Shown here in pieces: positions 52,956 through 62,934 of a DNA stretch of 64,000 bases (positions are counted from its first letter, which is position 1; each line of letters starts with the position of its first letter). This DNA comes from Rhynchopus sp. YZ270_cl-10. Lineage: Eukaryota; Euglenozoa; Diplonemea; Diplonemida; Diplonemidae. Made by a program: the position numbers and the translations under genes. The DNA is taken from contig OZ037848.1 of NCBI GenBank assembly GCA_964035575.1, positions 682,001-746,000 of the forward strand, written 5' to 3'. A model generated the notes under the pieces. It was not told the DNA's origin. It worked only from the letters and a program-made list of their open reading frames with translations, and made no database searches.

Positions 52956-52966
52956 CTGGGTGGGGT

Positions 52967-53900
52967 GGGCCAACAAAAAAAACAACTTTTTTCCTTATCA
53001 CTCTGCAATTATGTTTTTCCGCTGTATGCGTTGTGTGAGAAAACAGGTGTGGGTTATCCCCTAGCATTTGGGGAGAAAGGCCCACGAGTGTGTGAGTGGT
53101 GGTAAAACAAAAATACTGAATGAAAACTATTTTTGCAGGCACCTTTTCCGTCGATTATTTCCTCTTTGCCAATGCTTTTGGTATCTAAAAAAACCTCCCG
53201 GTTGTGTAGAACACTCCAAGGATGCCCCTCGCCGCACGTTCTTTTTTTTTTCCTTTTTCTTTATTCTTTTTTTTTCTTGGACACTCTGAAAACAGTCAGC
53301 CAATACAACGAGTAAATGGTCGCAGCTCGTCACCTCATCTATCTCCATTTCCCCATCACCTCTCCTCCCCTTTCATCCCCCCTCCATTTTTCGTGGAAAT
53401 TCCGCTATGTCCCCCTGCACCCACTGTCAGGTAACGAACGGGGGATAAGTGGAACCCCCCTTAGGGGCTAGGACCGGGTGAGACAGGTTTTGGCTGTTGT
53501 GAACTTCAGGTCCATCTGTGTTTTTTTTCTTTCCCCACCACTCCTTTTTTTTGAACGTAACATGGCAAAAGGGTCGTCTCTTGAATAGCGCATGCAATCA
53601 TGCACACAATAGCCGCAATCATGCGCGCACTGCCTAAAAGGAAGCAGGCGGCACACTTTGTGCATCCTGCATGGAGTTTATCGAATCCCCAGAGTGTTCA
53701 CTCACAGGGTACTCTGCACCAAACTAAAAAAACTGGGTAAAGATCTGTGCTCAATGGCCCGAAGCCTATGTATTTTTTTTTTCCCTCTTTTGTGATGAAT
53801 GTGCCTCACCAGGACATCGCATCTGTCAATAAAACGCAAAAAAAAGGGGGAAATTTAAAATAAAAAAATTGTTTTCGAGATAAAACCCTCAAACATCGTG
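52967..53900. other. Gene-free stretch
   Basis: No supported gene. A remnant of the family B second hairpin (GTTTATCGAATCCCC) lies near 53677-53700 and a family E copy at 53794. The rest is low complexity. Confidence 0.5.
53794..53826 (+). repeat. Family E copy (diverged)
   Basis: It reads GATGAATGTGCCTCACCAGG then ACATCGCATCTGT. Confidence 0.5.
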
Positions 53901-54559
53901 CACCATGGACTCGTAATGACATTACGTGACGAGGGACGAGGGAAATTACGTGGGAAATTACGCGCGCAATGACGTCGTCACGACGCGGGCACCCCCTCGT
54001 AATGACGACGTCATGACGTGGGGTTTCCCTCGTCACGACGACGGCATTACGACGTCATGACGAGGGGGTGCCCTCGTAATTACGAGGGGTGCTCCCGTGG
54101 TCATTGTCTGGCTATTGCCTCCCAGGGAAAGGGACTCTCGAAAATTTTTTTTGGCCCCTATATAGGGCTAATTTCGACGATTTGAGGCCATTAAAAGCAA
54201 AATTTGGCACTTTCAAGCATCTGTGGGGGTCTAATGACCGTATTTTGGCTGAAATTTGACTCGACAATTTTTTTCACCATTTGGTCAATCTGAGGTTTTC
54301 TTTGGATTTTTTGGGCCACTTTATGACCTACCACGCCCGATTTTTGAAAAAAAAAAAATTTTTTTTATTGGTCAAAAATCGCCTTGTCGTGGGTGCCCAC
54401 GTCATGACGACGTCGTGACGTGGTAATTACGAGGGGGTGCCCTCGTAATTACCTCGTCATGACGAGGGCACCCCCTCGTAATTACGAGGGGGTGCCCTCG
54501 TCAAGGCACTCGTAATTACCTCGTCATGACGCGCGTAATGTCATTACGAGTCCATGGTG
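53901..54559. mobile_element. 0.66-kb foldback element with ACGTCATGACGT palindromes
   Basis: Terminal repeats CACCATGGACTCGTAATGAC then ATTACG at both ends. Both arms are crowded with CGTAATTACG, TGACGTCATGACG, CCCTCGT and GACGTCGTCACG palindromes. A unique AT-rich core of about 250 bp lies at 54130-54380. No gene. Confidence 0.88.
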
Positions 54560-54611
54560 TGCTTAGGCACCTTTGAACTATCGTTATATGTAAGTTAAAA
54601 AACAAAAACAA

Positions 54612-54642
54612 AGATGGATGTGCTTTTTATGCACACATCTAT
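54612..54642 (+). repeat. Family E copy (intact stem)
   Basis: It reads AGATGGATGTGCTTTTTATG then CACACATCT. GTGC/GCAC pair. Confidence 0.6.
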
Positions 54643-54769
54643 ATATCACCCCCATCACATATACCAGACCAGAGGAACCTTTCCCCAAACATTGCAAGTT
54701 TGTGTGTGTGTGTGTGTTAAAATTTGAAAAGAACGTAGACGTAAGTAAGTGAGAAAGAAAGAATAGTTG

Positions 54770-54846
54770 AAACGTGCTAAAACGGAAAGTGCTACCGTAA
54801 GAAAACGGAGGCTTCAACCGCTCGCCAGGCCACGCAACCTCTTTAT
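54770..54846 (-). repeat. tRNA-like (SINE-type) element
   Basis: On the minus strand, GAGGTTGCGTGGCCTGGCGA then GCGGTTGAAGCC resembles a Leu/Ser tRNA 5' half, followed by CCGT-TTTCTT-ACGG and GTTTCAACT as a possible B-box. It matches the remnant at 45625 in the D-arm and hairpin. No intact cloverleaf. Confidence 0.45.
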
Positions 54847-54861
54847 ACCCCGGCCCTGAAG

Positions 54862-54908
54862 AAAAGGTTATTAGATGAACACAAGCTCTCTCATGCGTTA
54901 GTCACCTT
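54862..54908 (+). repeat. Family C copy
   Basis: It reads AAAGGTTATTAGATGAACAC, AAGCTCTCTCATGCGTTAGT, CACCTTGA. Confidence 0.65.
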
Positions 54909-55097
54909 GAAAGAAAAGAGTAGAAATTACAACAAAAAGAATTTATTGGTGGAAACAGTTTTCATCATGCTTGTCGCCCGATCGGTGGTTTTTCCCCAAA
55001 ATTTGGGGTGACCGATCGTAAAAAAAAAAAAACTAAAAAAACCTGCTTTTTGAGCATTTTCGCGCCTTTTTTTTTTTTTTTTTTTTTCTCCCCCAAA

Positions 55098-55160
55098 AAA
55101 TTTCCAATTTTTCCAATTTTTCCAATTTTTCCAATTTTTCCAATTTTTCCAATTTTTCCA
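55098..55160. repeat. Tandem nonamer (CCAATTTTT)n
   Basis: About seven copies of a 9-bp unit, giving a WKNWKN frame on the minus strand that is an artefact. Confidence 0.9.
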
Positions 55161-55167
55161 GCAGGGG

Positions 55168-55280
55168 CAGGGCACTAGTCAATCCCCCTTTTGGCCAAAC
55201 GGGGGTGATTTGGGGTCCCGAGCTTTCGCCCCGTAAAAGCGGTCGCTGCGCGCGCTTCGCGCGCGCGACTCCCTGCCAGT
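55168..55280 (+). mobile_element. Single CAGGGCACTAG terminus with GC palindrome
   Basis: CAGGGCACTAGTCAATCCCC matches the left end at 51139 for its first eleven bases. It is followed by GAGCTTTCGCCCC, AAGCGGTCG and CGCGCGCTTCGCGCGCG as at 47380-47440. The other end was not found. Confidence 0.45.
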
Positions 55281-56319
55281 GCGGCGAAGTGAGGCGCTTT
55301 CTCCCCTCTGAACAAAATCGAGGGGCGGGTGGGGAGGGTGAACCACAAGTCGTAGTGGGTGTCAGCCTTCTGATCAGTAACCTCAGTACATTAATAGTAA
55401 GTAAGAACCGGCGGTCATGTCACCGAAAGGTTCCTGGCGAAGCCACGGTACGCAACATTTATAAAAATGTTGCCAGAAAAAATGGCACTGTCGTTGGTAA
55501 TTACTCATCAGGAAAATGCGCACCGCGGGAAATCGGCGCCTCAATAAAGTATTGCCATCAATTTTACTTCCCATATTTTGACAATGAAATATTCTGGCGA
55601 AGCCACAGAGCTGTAGGCTACCTCTCGTAATTTAGCTGCGCCGCAGGCGCACGGTACGCTACTTTTTTTTTTTGAAAAGTGCTTATTTTGACAGATCGGG
55701 CTCCTTGCGGAACGTGGTGGCACCACTTCTGAAAAAATACCAAACCCACATGTACTAATTTGCACAACTGCAGGTTTTTTTTTTTTTTTTTTTTTTCCTT
55801 TTTTTTTCCAAAATCCCGATCGCGATCGTGATTTAGAAAAAAGCATGGTTTTCATCCAAAAAAAAAAAAAAAAATGCCATATTTTTTCCCTTTCGGTCAT
55901 CCATTTTTTCTTTCAATTCACATTCTAGACCGCACTGTTTTGCGCCTTTCCAGGGGTATGTGTGACTACCCTTTTTAGAAACAAACATTCTTCGTTGAGT
56001 TAAAGACGGGAACAACTACTCGCATTGCTTTTTATGGGTTTTTATGAAAAGTTTTTCAGAAACAAACATAAAAGTAAAAGGGGAGAGGGATTGACATATA
56101 TTTTCCCCCAGTACAAACCGAAGGGTTTTTTGCTCTTTTTTGCAGGTATTTTTTTTGTCCCCACGATCGTTTTCTTCCACCCTTTTCTGGAACGTGACTT
56201 GACAATACAACCAATTCGCGAGATCAGCTCATCCCCAGATGCTTCGTCATCAGCCCATTGTTCTAGCGACCCCACGACACGAGCACACGAGAGGGAGACG
56301 AAAGAAAAAAAAAATGGCG

Positions 56320-56371
56320 ATTATTGATGTACACCTCCGACTGCACTGCCAGTCCCGTGATGAAGGCACAA
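56320..56371 (+). repeat. Family D copy (shortened)
   Basis: It reads TTATTGATGTACACCTCCGA, CTGCACTGCCAGTCCCGTGA, TGAAGGCACAA. Confidence 0.6.
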
Positions 56372-56442
56372 GGGGGGACCCCGAATGTTTTGGTCACCTA
56401 AGCCCTCTTGTATGGTTGTATGGAGTCAAAAAAAAAATAACA

Positions 56443-56498
56443 GAAAAGTTTGTAAGATGAACCCAAGCCTCGCTCATCATCTGAATGGAGTCACCTAA
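56443..56498 (+). repeat. Family C copy
   Basis: It reads GAAAAGTTTGTAAGATGAAC, CCAAGCCTCGCTCATCATCT, then GAGTCACC. Confidence 0.65.
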
Positions 56499-56568
56499 AA
56501 AATAAAAAATGATTGAAATGGAAACGAGTGCCAGAGCGAAAAGAACCAAACAGCCAAACAAATAATAA

Positions 56569-56614
56569 GAAAAGTTTGTAAGATGACCCTAAGCCTCTCG
56601 TGCTTAGTCACCTC
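56569..56614 (+). repeat. Family C copy (intact hairpin)
   Basis: It reads GAAAAGTTTGTAAGATGACC, then CTAAGC-CTCTCGT-GCTTAG, TCACC. It lies 71 bp after another copy. Confidence 0.8.
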
Positions 56615-56888
56615 AAAACAACAGCAAACAAACCATTTTGTCATCAGACCCGGTCTAAACATCGGGGGGTTAAAATACGGATAGATTTTCGGATTTTCTG
56701 AAACACAACGAAGAGTTTTCGCTCCCCCCACCCCCCTGGTGGTATTGCCGCTACTGGAGTGTTGTTTGTTGTGCTTTTTTTCCTATTCTTTTGGGCTGTG
56801 GAATGTTTGCGACACACATGGGAGGACAACAAAATAAAGAATTCCATAAGATGGGTTATGCAGCATTTAAACCAGAAAAAAGAAATGA

Positions 56889-56933
56889 AAAAGTTTATGA
56901 GATGAACCTAAGCCTCTCTGTACTTAGCTCACC
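56889..56933 (+). repeat. Family C copy
   Basis: It reads AAAGTTTATGAGATGAACCT, AAGCCTCTCTGTACTTAGCT, CACC. About 150 bp beyond it lies the 3' end of the ten-TM gene. Confidence 0.75.
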
Positions 56934-57083
56934 TAGGGAAGGACACGTACCCAACCCCCTACACCTTCGCAACCCCCCCATAAAGAACCCCCCTTCAGCT
57001 CCCCCCGACAATCATTTGCCATTACATTTATTCCGTCTTTCCGTCTTATTTACCCCCAAAAAAAAAAAATCCTAAAAAAAACC

Positions 57084-59429
57084 TCACAACGCGCTCTCAC
57101 CTTCGGAAGAGGGTTCCGGGAGATCATCGTTCTCCTTCATACTTCTCAGGGAAGCGCATGACTGTGTAGTACCTCTGGTAGCTCCCCGTTCTCTGCTTCG
57201 CGTGCTTGCAATGCGCACTTTCGAGGAGGCGCCGTTTGTAATACTGCTTCCTATCCCCCCTGTGTCGTTCGCGTTGAGGCAAACTTTGCGTTCGCAGTCG
57301 CGTATATCCACTGCACACAACGCAGCTACTCCAGCAACAGAGAGAATCATTGCGAAGACTTTTGCGGTGATGCTGGCTTCATTAGGATCGTCTTCGTAGA
57401 TAGATAGGATGACCAATCCGAGAAGACGTTGCGCCATCATCGGAGCTGCGACTGTCAACGGACTCAAATACATCAATGCCCACAACCACCCAAACGCAGC
57501 AACCCCACGCAATGCTGTCAACCCCAACGCCGCCTTGAAATACACCCCTTCAGAGATGAACCCGAACAACGTCTTTTCAGTCGACAGATCTGATTCCAAC
57601 GCGAAATATAAATGCCCAAGAGCCCCTCCAAACGCAACCACCGACAACAACAATGGCAACGGAAAATGCGGGCGAACCTGCTTCGCAAAATACAAACACC
57701 CCGCCAACCCCAACGAGCTAAGCACCACGGAGAGGTACGAGAACACTTCATCCTGGTTGTCATGCATAGCGTCTGGTAGGGTAATCCCCACCGCAAATCC
57801 GCCCTCCATCAACGCCAATCCAACAAGCACACCAAGAGAAAGACTTTGCACCATAACAAAGCGAAGAAGCGCTATCAACAGCGGGGGGATAATGTACAGC
57901 AACACAATTTTACCAGACTGTTCTGTGTGCTTGCTCCAGGGCACCGTATAGAGTCCGTAGAACACAACAAGGCTGATGATATGCATCGCGCCGTGGCCAG
58001 ACAGAGCATAAGCACCTCCCCTACGGTCGTCAAAGTCACCCAATATCCATGCCACCAAGCAAACCGGAAGCATCATCAAAAACAGCAACTCCATAACCCA
58101 AAAATCCACCACAGAAACCCCATTATGAAAGATATTATCAACACTCTCCGTGCTGTTCCACTCATCTGCCCTACGGAGCTCTCTAATAAAAATGAAGGAC
58201 TCCGTTCCCTGGCAGATATACGCAACAAACAGCGCAATCCACGCAAGCAACGGACGGTTCAAAAGAACAGTCAAATAAATATTTGTATCCCCCGGATGGC
58301 GGTATAAACGGACGGAGGAAACTTCGGAGGGGAGACGTGGTAAATTCAGCTTTTTTTTGAGGGGTTTGGCGCTGAGAGGGAGGGTCAGGATGGAGGCACG
58401 GTTGTTTGTTGATGGGGCGAGAGAATTTGCGGAACGGCGTGTTGTGACTGGACCTTTGTTTTGGATGTTGCCGTAATGAGCGCCACGGCCGTCCTGCACG
58501 ATGCTCATTGTTGTTGTTGTTGGCAGCTTCGGAATAGCGTTCTGCAGCCACGTATTGATCGTCCCCGCCAAATTGCCTAACGCATTCCCTGGTGGCAGCT
58601 TCGCCTCCTTATCGATTAGCCCACCGAGGAATGTGTTCGCGCCCATTCCACCTATTATTGACGGCGCCGGCGTCGCCCTCCCCAACGAACCATTCCCCGG
58701 AGTACACGGATAGTCACCATCGGAATTGAAAGAATGATTTTCATCTGGAATAGGCACCCAACCGCCTTGGTCATCCTCTCCAGGAAACATCAAATCAGGC
58801 CCAGAGTCGATCGAAGTGCATGGAGACCCTGTAGGACGCGGTTCGTTCGACCCATTCCGTCTTCTTTGCTTTTCGCTTTCCACCTTCTCCGCTTTGGCAT
58901 ATGACGACCCTCTTAGCACACCGGACGCTGAGGTAAACCCAGAGGCTCCTTGAGACCCAGATCCTAATGCGGCAAGCCTCTCATCCTCATCGCTTCCTGG
59001 AAGAGAAAGGGTTAGGTCTGGAGAAGGGGGGCGGCGGATGATCTCCACAGACTCACTCCCATATCTTCCGCTGTAACCCTGTGGTATTGTACCTGAGGAG
59101 AGTGGGTCACGCTCTGTGGGAGTAGATGATAGTAAACCATTCGATTCGCGTACTCTTTGCGGTGCTGGCGGTGGAATCTCCCCACCAGAGATGATCTCAA
59201 AGTCATCGTCAGTGTCAATGCTGTCACGGAAGACCGACTGCCTTCTATTCCCAGGAAGTGCCTTAAAAAACCCTCGTGTAATGCTTGCCACCTTAACGTT
59301 CAAGACATTCGCAATCTCATCGATATCTACGGTCGCCACCTCTTGCGATGAAAACCCCTGCGCAAGCCCGCTAGAAGTAAATTGCGATCCATTTACGTTC
59401 CCCCGATCCATATCCTCCATTACAGGCAT
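57084..59429 (-). CDS. Ten-TM membrane protein with long hydrophilic N-terminus
   Basis: A 781-residue single-exon protein, family not identified. Residues 1-380 are hydrophilic and rich in Ser, Gly, Pro and acidic residues, probably cytosolic and phosphorylatable. Ten hydrophobic segments follow between about residues 395 and 715, for example PLLAWIALFVAYICQG, FWVMELLFLMMLPVCLVAWI, IVLLYIIPPLLIALL and VFAMILSVAGVAALCAVDI. Ten helices and a late segment SPLTVAAPMMAQRLLGLVIL loosely suggest a drug/metabolite-transporter-like fold, but no signature confirms it. The C-terminal 70 residues are polar and end in an acidic tail. The first ATG of the frame is taken; a nearby second (MEDMDRG) at residue 4 is equally possible. 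Confidence 0.7.
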   Translation of the reverse strand: MPVMEDMDRGNVNGSQFTSSGLAQGFSSQEVATVDIDEIANVLNVKVASITRGFFKALPGNRRQSVFRDSIDTDDDFEIISGGEIPPPAPQRVRESNGLLSSTPTERDPLSSGTIPQGYSGRYGSESVEIIRRPPSPDLTLSLPGSDEDERLAALGSGSQGASGFTSASGVLRGSSYAKAEKVESEKQRRRNGSNEPRPTGSPCTSIDSGPDLMFPGEDDQGGWVPIPDENHSFNSDGDYPCTPGNGSLGRATPAPSIIGGMGANTFLGGLIDKEAKLPPGNALGNLAGTINTWLQNAIPKLPTTTTMSIVQDGRGAHYGNIQNKGPVTTRRSANSLAPSTNNRASILTLPLSAKPLKKKLNLPRLPSEVSSVRLYRHPGDTNIYLTVLLNRPLLAWIALFVAYICQGTESFIFIRELRRADEWNSTESVDNIFHNGVSVVDFWVMELLFLMMLPVCLVAWILGDFDDRRGGAYALSGHGAMHIISLVVFYGLYTVPWSKHTEQSGKIVLLYIIPPLLIALLRFVMVQSLSLGVLVGLALMEGGFAVGITLPDAMHDNQDEVFSYLSVVLSSLGLAGCLYFAKQVRPHFPLPLLLSVVAFGGALGHLYFALESDLSTEKTLFGFISEGVYFKAALGLTALRGVAAFGWLWALMYLSPLTVAAPMMAQRLLGLVILSIYEDDPNEASITAKVFAMILSVAGVAALCAVDIRDCERKVCLNANDTGGIGSSITNGASSKVRIASTRSRERGATRGTTQSCASLRSMKENDDLPEPSSEGESAL

Positions 59430-60012
59430 GCAAACCTAGGAGGTAAAAAGAATAAAAGCCCCTCTCTCTCGTGTATCTTTAAAAAGAAAAGAAAAGGGGG
59501 GGAGGGGGGATGTCTAGGTGGAAAGAGGGTGGGTGTGTTGATAGTTTCCCGGAAGGTAATTCGTGTCAATCAAATCAAGGCCGTACTTACAAAGTTTAGC
59601 CACTAACTACGCCCCCCTGCCTCTGTCAAATGTCAGCCTATGGTTATGTTAGTGTGACGACGTTTTCTGAGATTATAACTTTCGGAAAATCAGTGCGTCT
59701 GTGACCATCTATCTAACCGTTTGTGGCACAACAGCCGGCTAGGGCGGGCGTGTGCTTTAGAATTGTTGCTGAGGGAGTGTCAGATTCCCGCTCAAAAAAG
59801 GTTACCTTTACCCCAACTGGGCACATCAGTAGCGATTGCATCCTGTTCTGTCGTGCTTTGCGACAAAGGTCATAAACCATGGGGAGTCAAGCACAGTGAA
59901 GAGATCCATCTAGGAAAGGGACACAGGGACAGGCGAGCGTTGAACAAGAAAAAGATGTTTGCTTTTGTTTTTTTTGTTTTTGTTTTTGGGGTTTGTTTTT
60001 TTTTTTTTTCGT

Positions 60013-60045
<33 letters not shown>

Positions 60046-60760
60046 GTTTTTTTTGTTGTATGAATAGTTCTGTAACCTCTCTCTCTTTTACGGCAGGTAA
60101 CCGGTTGAGGTGATACTTCCGGACTGAGGAAGGGCATTCTTTTACTTTTTTATTTTGCCTGGACGGGGATGGGGGCGGCTTTGTCTAGATTGTTTTTATA
60201 TTGTAGTCTTTTGTTGGGTTAAGGGGATTGGCAGACAACACTGGGGACCTCCTTGGACCACAGCTGTTGGCGTTGTCAAGCTCTACCCGGCTGTACACGG
60301 TCGGCCTGAAAACAGGTCCGAATCTATCTTTTTTGATAACCTGCTGGTGTAACTGCTCGCGAAGCAATATTGCATAATATCTGTTTTTCTTTTAAAAGCT
60401 GAAAGTTGGATGAGTGTCAAAACTACCTCTTCAAAGGTCCAATTAACTTAAGAGTAACTTTGCTTTTGGAGGGGAAAAACGGGGAGACGTGGACATAAAA
60501 CGGAATAGAAGTGTTGAAAAATTATTTTGGAAAAGGGGGTTGATTTAAAAAGGAAAAGGGGAGGATAAAATTTCGCGCCCCGACTGCAAAACAAAGTCTG
60601 CAGTCGTAATGTGGGTTGTGGTGTACTGCAAAAAGAAGAAAAAAAAAAAAAACGGTTTCTGCGAGACCTGCTGCAACGCAACTCTCATTCCTTGTTCACC
60701 TAAGAAACCTTATCAGATGCATGCGCCCTAGCACATTACTATACAATCTTATTAGAAAGT
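59430..60760. other. Intergenic right of the last gene
   Basis: A CCCCTCTCTCTCGTGTATC segment at 59460-59478 recalls the shared repeat core. Long T runs occur at 59990-60060. The plus frame at 59721-60113 ends in poly-F and is not supported. Confidence 0.45.
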
Positions 60761-60880
60761 TTTGACTTGACATACAAAAAGCCCTCTCATAAACAGTGTA
60801 CCTTTTGGTGCGTGACCGGTATATTTAGGTGAACCCGAACCATGCGGTCCTACAATCCATTTCGAGGTTGGCATTTGATA
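60761..60880 (+). repeat. Family A copy (full length)
   Basis: It reads TTTGACTTGACATACAAAAA, GCCCTCTCATAAACAGTGTA, CCTTTTGGTGCGTGACCGG, CCATGCGGTCCTACAATCC and TTCGAGGTTGGCATTTGAT. Confidence 0.8.
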
Positions 60881-61064
60881 CAAAAAGAAGGCAACGTCAA
60901 CCACATTAGGTGGCACAAAAGGGAAAGCAGGGAAAAAGGACTCTCCAAAAAAAAAGGGGAAGACGGGAGTGATTTGAACTGCGAAGGAGCTGAAGGGTGG
61001 GGGTGGGAGCGAAAGGACATAGGGGTGACTTTATACCTATTTGTATTAACATGCATGGTGCCCG

Positions 61065-61244
61065 TTTACCGCGTGTCGGGAATTACCGGATTTTCCGTTT
61101 TTCATTACCACGTCCAACCGGGTTTTCGGTTGTCATAATCGAGTATTTCCTGTGGCATTACCGGGTAAAAAAAACCCCCCCCCTGTAATACCCAATAATG
61201 GACCCGGAATTTGCAAAACCCGGTGATCCCCGATTCGCGGTAAC
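61065..61244. mobile_element. 180-bp inverted-repeat element (TTACCGCG ends)
   Basis: TTACCGCGTGTCGGGAATTA then CCGGATTTTCCG on the left faces, inverted, GTTACCGCGAATCGGGGATC then ACCGGGTTTTGC. The interior holds further CCGGGTTTT / ACCCGG units. Non-coding. Confidence 0.7.
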
Positions 61245-61730
61245 AGGTGTCATACATGTCTAAAGTTTTTTTTTTTTTGATAAATTGTTGGATCAGTGTA
61301 GTTGCCTCTGTTGTGCAATTTCCACTTTTCCTATTTATTTTTTTGTTCGCATTTGAGATGGGAAAATTGGGGAGGTGATTGGGAGCGTTTGGGGAGGGGG
61401 GGAGGAATGACACGGCTACTCTGGTTCCGCCATCAGAAAATGCATGGTGTTTGATGCAGATTCTTTTTTTGCGATTGACAGGGGTACAAATAAATACAGT
61501 CATTACAACAAACATCACAGTGGTGTGATCGGAACCCAAATTCTCTCGTACTTCTACCATCAAGGGGGGGACCGGTAATTCCTACCCGAATTACCCGCAC
61601 TTCTTCTGGTTCCGACCACACGCCACTTAGAGTTTTGAAATCTCAAAACCCACTTTAGTTTTTCCCCCTGACTGTACTCAAAAAAACACCCACTATAGCC
61701 TCCATTTCGTGGAGAGGACATAAAAAAAGA
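61245..61730. other. Gene-free stretch
   Basis: A GATAAATTGTTGGATCAGTG segment at 61279 parallels the one at 42620. Several CCCGAATTACCCGC-like words near 61560-61600 echo the preceding element. No gene. Confidence 0.4.
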
Positions 61731-61780
61731 GGAAGTTGAAAGTGCAAACGTCTCACCGTTCATCGGCGGACGCAGGCAAC
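61731..61780 (+). repeat. Family B copy (CACCGTTCATCGG variant)
   Basis: It reads GGAAGTTGAAAGTGCAAACG, TCTCACCGTTCATCGGCGGA, CGCAGGCAAC. Confidence 0.7.
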
Positions 61781-61884
61781 TGGAAAGCAACAATAGAAGA
61801 AAGAAAAAAAATGTGGTGTACAAAAGGGGAGAAACAAATTCGTTCTATTTTCGAGGAGTTTATTTACAAATAAAAAAAAAATGC

Positions 61885-61959
61885 AATTTGAAATGCAAAA
61901 GCCCTCTCGTGAACAGTTTTTGGTACAACCGATGCATGTGGGTGGACCCCACGGTGCAC
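61885..61959 (+). repeat. Family A copy (3' truncated)
   Basis: It reads AATTTGAAATGCAAAAGCCC, TCTCGTGAACAGTTTTTGGT, then GGGTGGACCCCACGGTGCAC. Confidence 0.65.
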
Positions 61960-62059
61960 AGGGTGTTCCTTACTGTATGAGGGATTGGAAAAAACCGAAA
62001 TAGTAAGCTATTGATTGCTGCATGAAAATTCTATCAGAGCGAACTCAGAATTTTCAAAA

Positions 62060-62104
62060 AAAGTTTATCAGATGAATTTAAGCCACGCTGTGCTTAGTCA
62101 CCTT
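62060..62104 (+). repeat. Family C copy
   Basis: It reads AAGTTTATCAGATGAATTTA, AGCCACGCTGTGCTTAGTCA, CC. It is 100 bp after a family A copy, the same A-then-C order as in the insulysin intron. Confidence 0.65.
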
Positions 62105-62339
62105 TAAAAAAAACTCCGGGTTTTTTTAAAAAAGGAGGGGACGCAAAATAGTGGGTGTTTCCCTGTTCGTAGAGGAGGGTGTACCGAAGCTCATCGGAAG
62201 GCAATCGGTACAGCAGAGAATACGTCGTGGAGAGAAAGGAAAAGAAAAAGAAGAAGATTGGTGTGGCTGGAAGAAAAAAGTGAACTAAGTACCGGCATTA
62301 GGTCATTTCCAGTCACACCAAGAAGAAGAAAAACAATCA

Positions 62340-62485
62340 CGGTGGCCCTTACGAACCCTCAGGGTACGTTCGTAGCGGGGTACCCCGCGGGGTACCCCAT
62401 TACGGGGTTGGGTTCGTAACGGGGTACCCCGCACGGACCCTAGGGTTCGTAGCGGGGTACCCCGCTACGTACCCCCCGACGAACC
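62340..62485. repeat. Palindrome cluster (GCGGGGTACCCCGC)
   Basis: Four or more copies of GCGGGGTACCCCGC, with TTCGTAGCGGGG and ACGAACCCT words in both orientations. This resembles the inner part of a foldback element. Outer ends CCTTACGAACCCT and GACGAACCCTTG are not clearly inverted. Confidence 0.7.
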
Positions 62486-62509
62486 CTTGACTCTGGCACT
62501 AGGGCACCC

Positions 62510-62637
62510 CAGGTACACAGGTACACAGGTACACAGGTACACAGGTACACAGGTACACAGGTACACAGGTACACAGGTACACAGGTACACAGGTACACAG
62601 GTACACAGGTACACAGGTACACAGGTACAGGTACACA
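62510..62637. repeat. Tandem nonamer (CAGGTACAC)n
   Basis: About fourteen copies of a 9-bp unit with one shortened unit near the end. It yields VYLCTCVP frames on the minus strand, which are artefacts. Confidence 0.95.
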
Positions 62638-62934
62638 GGCGTTCCTTGCCCTTGTGAGCTTTAAGGACGTCCCGCTCTTGCAGCTGTATTTTGTGGCGTG
62701 CCTGGCCGTCTTCACGAGGGATGTCTCTTTCCTCCCACAATAATCTGAGCGTGGGGTCTGAAGAAGATAAGAAGACGAGGCTGATGCGGGGCGGTGTTTT
62801 AGTCGAGTCCACGACTGGATATCCATATACGTGTCTAGTACACGGCTATTGCAGACTGAACTGACAAACCAAGGGGGGAATTGGTCATTGCAATATCTGG
62901 AAAGTCATACGAGGTGTTTTTTTTTTGAAGGGGA

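Larger units (their letters stand above)
51139..52958. mobile_element. CAGGGCA-ended, hAT-like element with 8-bp flanking repeat
   Basis: The left end is CAGGGCACTAGCTAAACC. The right end, inverted, is CAGGGCATGGATGTCC. Both are bordered by GGTGGGGT (51131-51138 and 52959-52966). CAGGG termini and an 8-bp duplication are the hAT signature, although the flank is G/T-rich and could mimic a duplication. Only the first seven bases are shared between ends. An inner inverted TAGCTAGTGCCCTG at 52507-52520 suggests one element inserted into another. No transposase is visible. Confidence 0.55.
55281..57083. other. Gene-free, repeat-bearing stretch
   Basis: A CTGCGCCGCAGGCGCACGGT block at 55635 repeats part of the 49781 direct repeat. 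Family D and three family C copies follow. Frames rich in F/K here are homopolymer artefacts. Confidence 0.5.

Noticed and set aside
59721-60113. 130-codon plus frame right of the ten-TM gene
   Set aside because: The second half is a poly-phenylalanine run from T homopolymers and the first half has no recognised similarity.
62440-62826. Minus-strand frames with VYLCTCVP repeats
   Set aside because: Artefact of the CAGGTACAC tandem array.
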